Below are positions 21,008 through 31,869 of a stretch of 64,000 nucleotides of DNA, piece by piece. The translations under genes and the position numbers were made by a program. The notes beneath the pieces are model-generated. The model had not been told where the DNA came from, searched no databases, and saw only the letters and a list, made by a program, of their open reading frames with translations. The stretch's first letter is position 1. Each line of letters starts with the position of its first letter. This stretch comes from Dastarcus helophoroides (taxonomy: Eukaryota; Arthropoda; Insecta; Coleoptera; Bothrideridae): positions 433,912 to 497,911 of the forward strand of contig CM053326.1 of the NCBI GenBank assembly GCA_028583605.1. The letters run 5' to 3'.

Positions 21008-21388
21008 TGTTACGGGCTTATCGGTTCGCATTGATTCACACGTGAATTGAAAATAATACCCACTTTATTACCAAATTAACTCGGCACACTTCAACTGAAC
21101 AGTAACTCACTACTTATTTACTAATTACTAAGCCACTAACTACGCTGACTTCTAACTGACTGACTCGAGGGAAAGCTGACCGCCTTTTTATAGTTTTGGC
21201 CCCCGGCTTCCAGAATTTTCGGCAGATAAGGCTTATCGAATGCCGAAATTTCTGGAACGCTTATCTGCCGTTTGTTTCGTTATCGCGGCCGCTTTCCCCT
21301 TATCAGAACCTTCTAGGAACTTTTTTTTATTTACTAAATTCTACAATTCTATTCTAAATCCTATTTCATCTATTTACATTGCGTTACA
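21008..21388 (-). mobile_element. Solo LTR, subfamily A
   Basis: TGTTACGGGC to GCGTTACA. Flanks GTAG and ATAG are a near-match target duplication. TATA region and GATAAG cluster as in 12509-12882. Lies inside the inverted H1 pair. Confidence 0.82.
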
Positions 21389-21399
21389 ATAGTCAAAAT

Positions 21400-22200
21400 T
21401 AAAAAAAAATATAATTGACAGTTTAAAAAACATCGAAGTTTTCAAAAACAGTTTTGCTCAAAAAGTGAAATGTTTTGAAGATTACAATTTTTGGAATTTT
21501 AAAAAATAAAGAGATTCTAAAAATGTCAAATTTTTCTAAAGAGCCACAATTTTGAAAAAGAAATTAACATTTTGAAAAAATTAAAAGTCGAAATTTTAAA
21601 AAATGTTGAAATTATCATAAAAAAATAAAATTTTCAGAAAAAAGTTTCAGATTTTCAAAAACAATACAAATTTGAAAAAAAAAGAAATTAAAAAAAATAT
21701 TAGTATAATGTCGAAATATTTATAAAAAGTTAAAATTTTCAAAAAAAAAATCAGGCGAAATTATAGAGAAAATTTGAATAAATTTAAAAAATCAAAATAT
21801 TGCAAATGATCAAAAAATTTTAAAAAAGCGATTTTCGAAATAAGTCAAAATTTAAAAAAAATGACAAACTGAATAAATCAAGGAATTTTCAAAAATCGTC
21901 GAAATGAAAAAAATGTTTTTAAAAACATTTTGAAAAATGTTTTAAATTTTCGAAGAAGTCAAAATTTGGAAAAATGGATAAATTTAAAAAAAAGGTCGAA
22001 ATTCGTAAAAGGCATTTGCAAAAAATAGCTAAAACTTCGAAAAAAAATGCGAAAACTTGAAAACAAAGTCAAAACTGTGAAACATTTCGAAATTTTAATA
22101 TAAACATTTAAAATATTCAAAAAGAATGAAGATTTTCAAATAAAAAGTAGCAAGTTTCAAAAAGAGTCGAAGCGAAGTCTGAAAAAAATCAAAATTTGCC
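21400..22200 (-). repeat. Degenerate GTCGAAATTTT-type repeat, minus orientation
   Basis: Runs of AAAAAAGTCGAAATTTT and TTCAAAAA; the reverse-strand form of the TTTCGAC repeat. A similar minus-oriented block occupies 20790-21005. Non-coding. Confidence 0.5.
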
Positions 22201-22273
22201 ACTAACATGGACATTCATTTTAAACTAATATGCACAGACCAATAGGTTTGAACAATTATTAGATTCGAAGTTT

Positions 22274-22326
22274 GGAAACCAAATACCGGTTTCGATCTTG
22301 TTAGATCTCGTCAGTTTGGTATATCC
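22274..22326 (-). ncRNA. Hammerhead ribozyme, type I, family H1, intact
   Basis: Minus strand 5' to 3': GGA (22326-22324), internal loop, ACCAAA, CTGACGA (22314-22308), GATC (22307-22304), loop TAACAA, GATC (22297-22294), GAAA (22293-22290), C, loop CG, GT, then A22284 as the cleavage-site base (triplet GTA), TTTGGT, T, TCC. All core residues and all stems are intact, making this the reference copy for the family. Confidence 0.82.
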
Positions 22327-22897
22327 AACTTGAATGCTAAAAAATGTTCCGACAAGAAAGTACTAAAACATTCACAGACGTCAAGCGAGTGACTTTGAAT
22401 CTCATAAATGTTCAAACCTATTGGTCTGTGCATATTAGAATCCTTGTCTTCTGGGAACTTTCCTAGAGAGCAACCGCTTCGCTAGGTGGCAGTGTTTCAA
22501 CTGTTGGTAGTTTAGCTACCTATGATTCACTATACACGCCTGGAGGGGGCTGCATGAATTTGTACTCTAGGTTGCATTCTACTCGCATCCTAAAGATAGA
22601 GCTCAAATGTGTCCCCTTCTGTTCTTCTAGGTTTCTAAAGACAAAATTTAAATTTTAATAGGGTTAGTAAATATTGGGCTATAGATTATCAGAAAATTGC
22701 AGGTTTTTTTCGATATCGTAATAGCTGTTAGGAAAAAATATTTTATTGAAAAGTAGGTGCTTGCCTTTTAAGGTTTTTTGACCCATAGGGTATTAATTTT
22801 TTACAAATAATTGGCTTAGCGAAAGAATAGAATGCAGATCATTGTTTCTTACATTATTTCATTTAGAGGAATATTTTCGAAGGTAGCACAGGTTTAA

Positions 22898-24370
22898 TAA
22901 ATTCCACGCAACTCAGTAATTGCGGTTGGAATCGAACATTTTAGCGCGATCCGAAGCGAAATAGGGATTAATTTTCCCAGTTCTAGTCACGTGATCATTG
23001 TTAGTTATCAAGGTGTAGTTGTAGAGGCTGTTTTCGAACTTAATTTTTTAAAATGTCAGTTTTCATTTTGTGTTTTAAGATAATACACAACTTATAAGTG
23101 GGTGTGACAACCTTTGCAATAGATTTCCAACGGTTTTCCAGAGGAAATGATTTCATTTGGATTTTCGACCCAAACAATAATAATTTATTATACTTACGAA
23201 TGGATATAAAGGTGTTGACACGCAAGAACCATATATTAAACACAAGAAAACCACGTATGTTATACTCATTGCTCGAAAAATGCGAAGGTATGCAATGGAA
23301 ATTCAAGTGCAGTATCAAGTAACCTAAAGTTACCTATAGAAAGGAAACTAAATAAAACACATTCTACTGAGCTGTAAAATTTTTATGATATTACAATTTG
23401 TGACTTACGAACAATAAATCAATAATATTATTTAATTGCTTTTTTAAATATGAGTGGGAAAGTTAAATAGATTAAAAGTTTGAAACTTTATCTTTTCTGT
23501 TATTAATTATTCAAAAAGGGATGATTCACTACACCGTTAGTAAATGTTTGACTTCACAAATTCCTATTAATGTAAAACTTGGCCAAAATTACAAATTTGA
23601 ACTCAAAATTTGCGAAAGAAGTCGAAAATTGTAGTTTGAGGCCAACATTTTGAGAAACCGTGTCAAAATTAAGAAGTTTTTACTAGAAATGTATATACAT
23701 CGCGTGTAACAGGATCATGGTACACCCCCTTTTTTTTCTTTATTTATTAAGATAACATTTTCAAACTTACTACACTTGATGTATTTATGAAATGTCAAAT
23801 TCTAACATAAAAATGACATTCCTACTGCTGTCACTTTCGCCAAAACTGATACCAACTTATGATTTTTAAATGGAACACCCCATCTATTATTACATTTTCG
23901 GAAGCTATACAAATTTTTGAATTCAATTTTCCTAAAAAAAGTGATTTTTAAAGAATCGAAAAATTTTTTTGCTCCATTTTATTTTTTAACCTAGAAGTCT
24001 ATGACTCATTCAAATTGACTTTAATGGACCACATCAAACTTAAATCACGTGAATATAGGAATATTTCATTCTTAACAAAAATGGTTTTTATGTTATAACT
24101 TCATTTTCTTAAATGGCACCATATTGATACTGTGGTACCACCAAAAAGTATAATTAGTGGCGAAACTAACCACATTTTCATTCTTGCTATGAAATCAATA
24201 GAACTGAAGTTACAGCCAAAAGAATTTAAAATATTCGGTTTCAATTTATTTGAAGATTTATTTAATAAGAACATAAGATAGCTGTCAAAAAGAAATTTAA
24301 AAAAAGGACATTTCCTAAGTTTTCCTAATTTATTTTTTTTGCAGCCCAGTCATTTAGCTTTAATGACCGT
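22898..24370. other. Unique AT-rich stretch, no gene supported
   Basis: Opposed overlapping frames at 23040-23318 (minus) and 23098-23322 (plus) cover the same bases. The plus one (RFSRGNDFIWIFDPNNNNLL within 74 residues) looks slightly protein-like but matches no family. Not repeated in the window. Confidence 0.3.
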
Positions 24371-24800
24371 CTGACCAATTTTTGCTCGAAATTACACCTT
24401 TGATGTCGAAGTTTAGATTTTTTTCTCGAAATTCCAAGATTAAAGTCAAATTTTCGACTTTAAAGTAGAAATTTCGAGAAAAAAGTCGAAATTTTTGTTA
24501 TTAAAAATTTAAATAACTGAACACACTCTACTGCCATCTGTCCAGCCTAAATTTCGTGTAAAACTACTTATAGGTGAAACTTTGAGGTTAAAGTCGAAAT
24601 TTTGATTTTAATGTCGAGATTTTTAGAAAAAAATCTAAACTTCGATAATAAAGACGAAATTTTGAGCAAAAAAATGGTACTTTCGAGAAAAAAAGTCTAA
24701 ATTTCGCGATAAAGTCGAAATTTCAACTTTAATCGCCAAATTCCGAGAAGAAGTCGAAGCTCGAAACTCGAAATTTCTAAAAAAAATGTCTTTTTCAATT
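24370..24800 (-). repeat. Degenerate GTCGAAATTT repeat, minus orientation
   Basis: Dense AAAGTCGAAATTTCGA units at about 20-30 base spacing, cleaner than most blocks. Non-coding. Confidence 0.55.
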
Positions 24801-24854
24801 GATATCCTTTCTACACTTTTCTACTTTTGACTCCTTAAGCTCGCAAATAAATAT

Positions 24855-25066
24855 TTCAAAAACATCGGTGAAACATCGATCTATCGATACCGATGTTTGA
24901 GACATCGATGTTTCATCGAAGAAAATATCGATGTTCAAACATCGATGCTTTTTTGAACGATATTGCATCCCTAATCGTTACCAATACCAATGTTTGAAAC
25001 ATCGATGTTTCATTAAAAAAAATATCGACGTTCAAACTTGCTTTTTCAACGCTGTTTCATCCCTAT
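24855..25066 (-). mobile_element. hAT-type MITE-like fragments with ATCGATG repeats
   Basis: Two adjacent segments, each ending (minus strand) in AGGGATG(C/A)A followed by repeated AACATCGATGTT and CATCGATA motifs. The AGGGATG end plus internal ATCGATG palindromes is a pattern seen in hAT-derived MITEs. A related piece lies at 36808-36905. No target duplication resolved. Confidence 0.4.
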
Positions 25067-26000
25067 TTTCAAAAAAACATATCTGGCGCTTTAGTCGATA
25101 TAGTTGTAACATAAGTCGTATAAAGTTAAAACTAGGATTATAAAAAATTTGATTTGAATAATGGATTAGTAAATCTCGTCTTTCGAGATGCGAAATCCCA
25201 CATCGAGTTTTATTTCTCACCGCCTAACCCACATTTTTTAAAACTAGTTATCACTGTCCACCGCTAGTTTTTCTACACCTTAGTTGACGGGGTGGCACCA
25301 CTAAACGAATTCTATAGGTACCTCACCTTTTGTATCATAGAAAGGCCGTTAGATCATCAGGTGGTTTATTCAGTTATTCCCGTGGCGAGCCATTCATTTT
25401 TCTACTTACCTTCTCAGGGGAGAAGCTGGCCTCGTTGATTCCCAACCATCTTAAGATGAACCATTGGTCCATGGCAGTATAATTTTAACCGATTTCAGTT
25501 CTCTAGTGAATGAAAAATTTAGAGTAGCTCAGGTGTTCCAGTAACAATTCGATGAATATGTAATATTCTTCAAAGTAAAACTATAGAGAAATTTCATTTT
25601 TTTAAAAATAAGCGAAAAAGAATATACGTGAAAAATTCATAAAACTATTGGAAAAGTTGTATACTATAACTTCGAAGCATTAAACATTCCACATTGTAAA
25701 GAATTTCAATATGTGCTTCTCTATATATAATAGGAAAACTTTGTTATATCCTCGTGGAAAAAGAGCAGATGAGTTTCAGAGAATGCCTTTTGTTATTTAT
25801 ATTTATAACTCCACAAAATTCCACTTTATTCCGAGCTGTGAAAACGCTCATAACATTTATCAATGCTCTAGCTTTAGAAATTTCTCCCATTTTCTCTACA
25901 CTTTGATTAACATTAATTTAATTTCACACTCGCAAGGCCATATGTTTGTACCGAGCTTTCAAAAAGATGTTTCATTCGAATATTTATATTTTGACGTTTT
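25067..26000. other. Single-copy stretch, no gene assigned
   Basis: 25220-25480 is less AT-biased (GGGGTGGCACCAC, GGGGAGAAGCTGGCC) with no match in the window. The frame at 25711-26046 runs into an H3 repeat, so its end is artefactual. Confidence 0.3.
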
Positions 26001-26004
26001 TTTT

Positions 26005-26212
26005 TTTGGTGGAACGGACTGGTCCTTGGTTATCTTTAAAAATTGAAATACAAAACTTGTCCTCTGAAACCAAAAAAGATTAAAAAACACAACAAAGGTT
26101 GCTCTAACGCGCTTCAACAGCCAAAGTATCATCTTCAGACAGATGCAGTATCTCTCTTGAGACAGATACAGTATCTCTCTTCAGACAAATACAGTGTCTC
26201 TCTAAAGATACC
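26005..26212 (-). mobile_element. H3 repeat, single arm with minisatellite end
   Basis: Outer end GGTGGAACGGACTGGTCCTT, body CTCTGAAACCAA and AAAAAACACAACAAAGG, degraded hammerhead near 26100-26145, then three imperfect copies of a CAGTATCTCTCTTCAGACA unit that expand the stem I end of the motif. Confidence 0.6.
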
Positions 26213-26219
26213 CTTTTTC

Positions 26220-27240
26220 TTAACTTCATTTCGTTTCAATATTTTGACTACCTCGAAGTTTGTAAGTTTTTTTTCAAAATTTTCACTTTTTTCAAATTTT
26301 TGACCTTATTTTTGCATACTTTGATGTTTTTTCACATTTCCCACATTGTTACTGAAAATTTATTTATTTTTTTTTTAATTTTAACTCTCGATATTTCGAC
26401 TTCCTTTGCAAATTCGACTTTTTTTAAAAGGTTATTACTAAATTTAAATTATTTTTTAAACTTAGAACGTTTTGAAAGTTTCGGCTTTTGAAAACTTACA
26501 CTGAAATGTTTGATTTTTTTAATTTATTATGTTTCCATTTTTCCTAGCTTTCTCAAAATTTTCACTTTTTTTCAAAAATACGACTTACAATTTTTATTAA
26601 AAATCAAGTCATTTCGTTTCTAGTATCTTCAGTTTGGTATTGGCACATTCTTTCTACTTACTTTGTATTTTGAAAATTTCGAATTTAAATTTTTCTTTTT
26701 TTTTAATTTCTACTATTTCGAAATTTTGATCTATTTTAACAAATTCAATCCTTTCACAATTTCACCTCTTTTCAATGTTTGTTGTTGTTTGACTTCTTAT
26801 ATTAAATTTTTTTCCAAATTTGACTTTTTCTTGTAAATTTGATTATGATGGAATATTTTTTTAAACTTCTCCCTTTTTTTCGTAATGCTTACTTTCCAGT
26901 TTCAATCATTGTTCAAAATTTTGACCATTTTTTGTAGTTTGGTGCCTTTTTTTGAAAATTTCAATTTGATTTCGAAGTTTTATGTAGTAAATTGGACTTT
27001 TATTTAAAAAATGTTTTGGAAAATTTCCACTTTTTTCAAAACTTGGCTTTTCTTAATCGACTTTTTTGATATTTTCGATTTGCTTTCAAAATTTGAGGAT
27101 TTCCACATTTTACTGTCAAAATTTCGACTTGTTTTCGAAGATTTGATATCTTTCAGCACTTTTTTCAAAACTTTGACGTTTTTTGAAAATTCTGACCTCC
27201 ACTTGTAAATGTCCTAGGTTGTACTGTAGAGCATTTAATT
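26220..27240 (+). repeat. Degenerate TTTCGACTTTTT repeat
   Basis: A 1-kb plus-oriented block; the Phe-rich frames at 26300-26491 and 27011-27208 are its translation. Confidence 0.5.
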
Positions 27241-27259
27241 TTTTTCAAAAGCATGTATT

Positions 27260-27410
27260 ATTGAAATACATTGTCCCCTGAAATTATTATCTTCAGAGGG
27301 ATAGTATCTCTCTGAAGACGATAGCTTGGCTGTCGAAACGCGTTAGTGCAGCAACCTTTGATGTGATTTTTAATTTTTCTTGGTTTCAGGGGACAATATT
27401 TGTATTTCAA
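27260..27410 (+). mobile_element. H3 repeat, asymmetric foldback
   Basis: A short left arm (ATTGAAATACA, TTGTCCCCTGAAA) jumps to GGGATAGTATCTCTCTGAAG and then a complete right arm ending TTTCAGGGGACAATATTTG and TATTTCAA. Confidence 0.6.
27308..27348 (+). ncRNA. Hammerhead motif, family H3
   Basis: Core CTGAAGA 27312-27318, one extra C, stem II GATAGC/GCTGTC (one G-U pair) with loop TTG, GAAA 27335-27338, stem III AC-GC-GT, H17 = T27344. Stem I begins CT/AG and is short in this copy. Core bases complete. Confidence 0.48.
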
Positions 27411-28298
27411 GCAAACAAATAATAAAAAAAAGATTTGAAATTTTAAGTTTAAACTAGAGATTTCAATTTTTTTTTTATTTTGAAATTTTGCCTCCAAAAT
27501 TTCTCGTCCAAAATTTCAAATTAACCCCGATATTTCAAATTTGTCGGATTATGGCTATTAATCTAACAAATTTGGACTTCAGCCTAAAAGTTCAATTTCA
27601 AACTGGACATTTAAAATACTTTTACAGGATGTTCTAGAGGTAAATGACAAGAGAGAGAGATGGATACTCCCAGGTCCGGATCCAGTAAGTGCGGGGCCCG
27701 ATTAGATTTTTTTTTTGCGTCACCTTTTTTCTGACTGGATAGCTAATAGAAATAAAGTAATGTTTGTGCTGTTATTGAGTTTTGTGTGAAACAAAACAAT
27801 TTCAATTTAACAACCATGAAATTGCATAAACTGTTTGTAACTTTGGATATTTAATTACATAAAGTTTTAATTCTGTTAACTATCGCACACGTAATATTAA
27901 GGAATATATCTTAGCTAACCATAGGCGTAGCTAGCCCCCCTCTAATTCATGCAGCAAACCGAAAATGTATGTCTTCAACTGGGGGACCAAATATTTTCTT
28001 TCAAAATTCATCCTTTCCTTATTCGACTATTCAACTTTAAGACCAACCTTTTGTGAAAGAAGTGAACATTTCGAGTTTAAAATTACAAATTAAAATAATT
28101 TAAAAACCAAAATTTCTTAAATAATTCGGAATTTTCTTTAGAAACTTTTTAAATTTTTCAAAAAAAAATGGTAACTTTTTTTAATTTCGACTTTAGAAAC
28201 AAAATGTGAAGAATAAAGTCAAAATTTTGAGACTAAAATCGAAATTCCAAGAATCAAGTTCAAAATGTTGAGATTGTGAAGTCGAGAGTTTGAGAAAA
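27411..28298. repeat. AT-rich stretch, partly GTCGAAA-type
   Basis: 27990-28298 is minus-oriented GTCGAAATTT repeat. 27640-27720 contains a GC-richer island (AGGTCCGGATCCAGTAAGTG) that may be a DNA-transposon end. No gene. Confidence 0.35.
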
Positions 28299-28487
28299 AT
28301 TGAAATACAAAAATTGTCCCCTGAAATCAAGAAAGATTAAAAAACACAACTAAGGTTGCTCTAACGCGTTTTGATCATCTTCGTATCTCTGTAAAGATGA
28401 CAGCTTGGCTATCGAAACGCGTCAGAGCAATCTTTGTTGTATTTTTTAATCTTTCTTGGTTTCAGGGGACAAGTTTTGTATTTCAAT
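28299..28487. mobile_element. H3 foldback repeat, full palindromic copy
   Basis: Arms of about 90 bp beginning and ending with ATTGAAATACAAAA/TTTTGTATTTCAAT. Both arms carry CTGAAA(T/C)CAAGAAAGATT, AAAAA(C/T)ACAAC and an ACGCG ribozyme core. In the right arm the CTGA box has an insertion (CTGTAAAGA), so it is probably inactive. Confidence 0.7.
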
Positions 28488-28559
28488 ATTTTGATGTTAT
28501 TTTTATATTATAGAGTAGCTGATATGTCACCCGATCCCATTTACTATTTCACGGTCACT

Positions 28560-29165
28560 ACTTTATTTAATTTATTTTAAGTATTGCTTTTTTTTTAATT
28601 TATGCCTTCTTAAATTCCGAGTTTTTCCAGAGTTTCAAATTTTAAAATTTCAATTCTTTTCAAACTTTAGACTTTTCCGAGGATCCAAACTTTTTTAAAA
28701 ATTTTGACCATTTTGAAAACTCCCCCTTTACTGAAATTTTCGATCTTCTTTAATCTTATTCGACTTATCGAACAGTTCACTTTTTTTTGAAAAATTTGAC
28801 TTTTTAAACATTTCAACTTTTTTCATTTAAAATTTCAACTTTCCTGAAAAATTAAATTTTTTTTTAATAAATTTTTCTATAATTCCCATTTTATTTCCAA
28901 ATTCTGAATTTTTTGTTAAAACTTCGACATTTTTAAAACTTTCACTTTAATATTTTTTTCACACAATTTGCAATGGTCCAAAATTTCAACATTTTTTAAA
29001 CTTGCGGCTTTTTGTAAATTTCGACTTATTGAAAATTTCGACTTTTCTCACGATTTTATTATTTTTTAAATCTTCCTCTTTCGAAAATTCTAGATTTTTT
29101 ATAAAGATTGACACCGAAGATTTTTTTAAATATCCAGTTTTTCGAAAAATTCTGTTATTTCAAAA
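28560..29165 (+). repeat. Degenerate TTTCGACTTTTT repeat
   Basis: Plus-oriented block, non-coding. Confidence 0.5.
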
Positions 29166-29167
29166 TT

Positions 29168-29403
29168 TTTGAACATTTATTAGATTCGATGTTTGGAAAC
29201 CATGTAATCTAATAAATGTTCAAACCTATTGGTCTGTGCATATTAGAATCCTTGTCTTCTGGAAACTTTCCTAGAGAGCAACCGCTTCGCTAGGTGGCGG
29301 TGTTTCAACTGTTGGTAGTTCAGCTATCTATGATTCACTAAACACGTCCCGACGGCTGCTTGAATTTGCACTCTAGGTTACATTCTGCTTGCATACGACA
29401 CAT
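29168..29403 (+). mobile_element. H1 repeat, foldback start
   Basis: An inverted arm of about 35 bp (GAACATTTATTAGATTCGAT, TTTGGAAACC) flips at about 29203 into a forward unit (AATCTAATAAATGTTCAAAC to CTGCTTGCATACGACAC). The ribozyme itself is not present; the arm stops within about 2 bases of its predicted cleavage site. Confidence 0.65.
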
Positions 29404-30180
29404 TGAATGAAGAGTTAAACCTTTTTAAAATCCATACCCGTATACTTATCGCCTTAAAGAGACCTGTAAAGGGATCTGAAATACATTACAATTTAAATCT
29501 TCAGTTAGCGATTGAAAGTCAGAAAGCAGCAGACAAGATTGTTGTTTAGAGATTCTAATTTGTCAGCCAAACGATCGTAAAAGCAACATAAAATGTACCC
29601 CTCGTAAATTTTCCTTTAAGTAACAATCCACACAGATTGTCAAATCTGTTGCATTCACTATTTGTTTAGCTTTTGTGAAGGGACCTCTCTAATAGTAAAA
29701 TTTTATGTTTCCATTTGTCCCCATGTCGAAGGAATAGAAAATTACTGAGATAATGCCGTTAAAAATAAAATTTTATTTCAGGGTTGGGCGTATACGTGTG
29801 AATAGATTGAACGTCGGTATTTACAAAACTACTAAAGACTGGGATGACTTGCAATGTTTCAAACAATGTATTTTTATGGTTCCCGGATGCCTTTTTAACA
29901 GGACATTCAGTTCATATGAACAACTTTTTGTGTCTGCATCAGCAATTTGTACCGGAAAATATACTACGTTTAACTAAATAAATGGATCTCCTCAGAACTA
30001 ACAACGCGAATTCATTATCTCGCAAGGAAAGTTTTAAATGTTAAATTCGTTATAAGTTCCTCCTCATTTAGTTTAGTAACAACAGGGGCGGACCAGAACT
30101 TAAAACAAGCCCGGAACATTTTGGAGATATTTGGCCCTTCACTTTAACAACCACACATTGATCAATACTGCTCAAAAAAA
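29404..30180. other. Single-copy stretch, no gene assigned
   Basis: A 74-codon plus frame at 29753-29977 (YKTTKDWDDLQCFKQCIFM, then Cys-containing tail) is the most protein-like piece but matches nothing recognised. No repeat elsewhere in the window. Confidence 0.3.
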
Positions 30181-31080
30181 TACTAAAAATTCGAAAAAAA
30201 CTTTGTTTTTTACAACATACGATTTATTATTTTTCTCAGTCTTGACTTTTTCTCAGAGTCTTCATTTTTTTTTTCAAATTTTCGAGAAATTACCATTTAT
30301 TTCGCTAAATATTGACTCTCTTAAAAAATAAATTTTTATAGAAATTTCGATTTTTCCCGAATTTGGATTTTGTTCGCAAACTTTTTTTTTTCTCCAAATT
30401 GGGACTTTTCACGAAGTTTCTACCATATTCGTAAAATATCCTTTATTTTTCAACAGATTTTTGTGGAAATTTCTATTTTTTTTCTCTAAATTTCGACTTT
30501 TTCCCAAAATTTTCATTTTTTTTCTCAAAATCTCGACTTTTTCTGAAGATTTTTACTTTTTCTTAATATATTGACTTTTTTTTCAAAATTAGGCTTTCGC
30601 GCGAAACTTCGACTTTTTTTCAGAAATCCGTCTTTTTTTTTAGAGTATTTTTAAGTTTTTCTCTCAAAATATCGACTTTTTTCCCCGAAATTTGGTGTAT
30701 AGAAACAGTTGTTATAAAAATTTCGAATTATTTTTTCAAAATTACGAATTTTTATTCGCAATTTTAACTTTTTTTCTAAAAAGTTAAAAAACCGTAGCTA
30801 TTTCAAAATTTCAGCCTTTTTAATTTAATCTAACCTAACTCTTTACTCAAAATATCGATTTTTCTTAAAAAAAGTGTCTCTTCAAAAAGTGTTTAAAATT
30901 TTTTTTTGTGATTTTTTATACCAGCTTGTGGTCATATTTCGACCCATACCAAATGCATATTTGTATTCAAATTCTAAATTTTTACATTGACGGTTTGACT
31001 AAAGGAGTGGAAGTATGACAATTTTGACTCTTTTTGAAAATTTCGCAAATCTATATTTTTTCTCAAAATTGGGACATTTT
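30180..31080 (+). repeat. Degenerate TTTCGACTTTTT repeat
   Basis: Two segments of this block (about 30350-30450 and 30975-31040) are duplicated in direct orientation at 33790-33920 and 33690-33760, just beyond the (GAAGA)n array. Confidence 0.5.
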
Positions 31081-31084
31081 GGCA

Positions 31085-31480
31085 ATTTATTTGTACATAA
31101 AATGCAAGTTTTTTTGGAAGTTTGTTTCAAAACTTTGCACAATTTTTAAAATGGAAATTTTTGACATTAATTTTTTAAATTTGAGTGTTATTTCGAAATA
31201 ATTCTCAACAAAATGCAAATTTAAAAAGAAAAACATTACCACTTTTGAAAATAAAGCTAAAGTTATAAGAAAAGTCAAATTTTCTTTTATTTGTGCATAA
31301 AATGCAAGTTTTTTTTTGGAATTTGTTTAAAAACTATGCACAATTTTAAAAATAGAAAACTTTGATATTAATTTTTGAAATTCGAGTGTTATTTCAAAAT
31401 TTCTTTTAACAAAATATAAATTTAAAAGAAAAACATTACCACTTTTAAAAAATAAAGCTAAAGCTATCAAAAAAGTCGAT
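31085..31480. repeat. Two-unit tandem repeat, period about 200 bp
   Basis: TTATTTGT(A/G)CATAAAATGCA starts both units (about 31087 and 31288), and AAGAAAAACATTACCACTTTT is near the end of both. The minus frame at 31087-31278 is a translation of one unit. Confidence 0.8.
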
Positions 31481-31869
31481 TTTTTTAAAAAGAGGGTTTA
31501 ATTTAGAAAAAATATTGAAATTTTCATAGAAAGTCAAATTTTCAAAAGAAAATTAGGATTTCTAAAAAAATTTAAATTTTTAAAATGGTCGACATTTTCA
31601 ATAATCTTGGGAATGTAAATAAAATACGAATTTTTGGAAAAATATCAACATTTAAAACAAACTGCAGACTAAATTTTCAAGGAAGCTGAATATTTTAAAT
31701 ATTGGAGAAAACTCAAAATTATCGAAAACTTCGTATTCATCAAGAATGATGAAATTTTGAAAAGGTAAAATTTTGAAAAAAGTCCAAATTTTCAATAGTT
31801 CAAGTTTAAAAAGAATCTTTTCTTTTAAGTTGAAGATTTAATTGAAAATGTTTAAAAAATGTATAAATA

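Larger units (their letters stand above)
20112..22897. mobile_element. Inverted pair of H1 repeats with about 300-bp extensions
   Basis: 20112-20612 is the inverted complement of about 22405-22897 with small differences (CCATAGGGTATTAATTTTTT, GATATCGTAATAG, GAGCTCAAATGTGTCCCC landmarks). Each arm joins H1 repeat to the same 300-bp sequence, so the extension belongs to the element or was duplicated with it. The interval between the arms contains a solo LTR and AT-rich filler. A second H1 segment at 22228-22395 (minus) sits head-to-head with the right arm. Confidence 0.7.
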
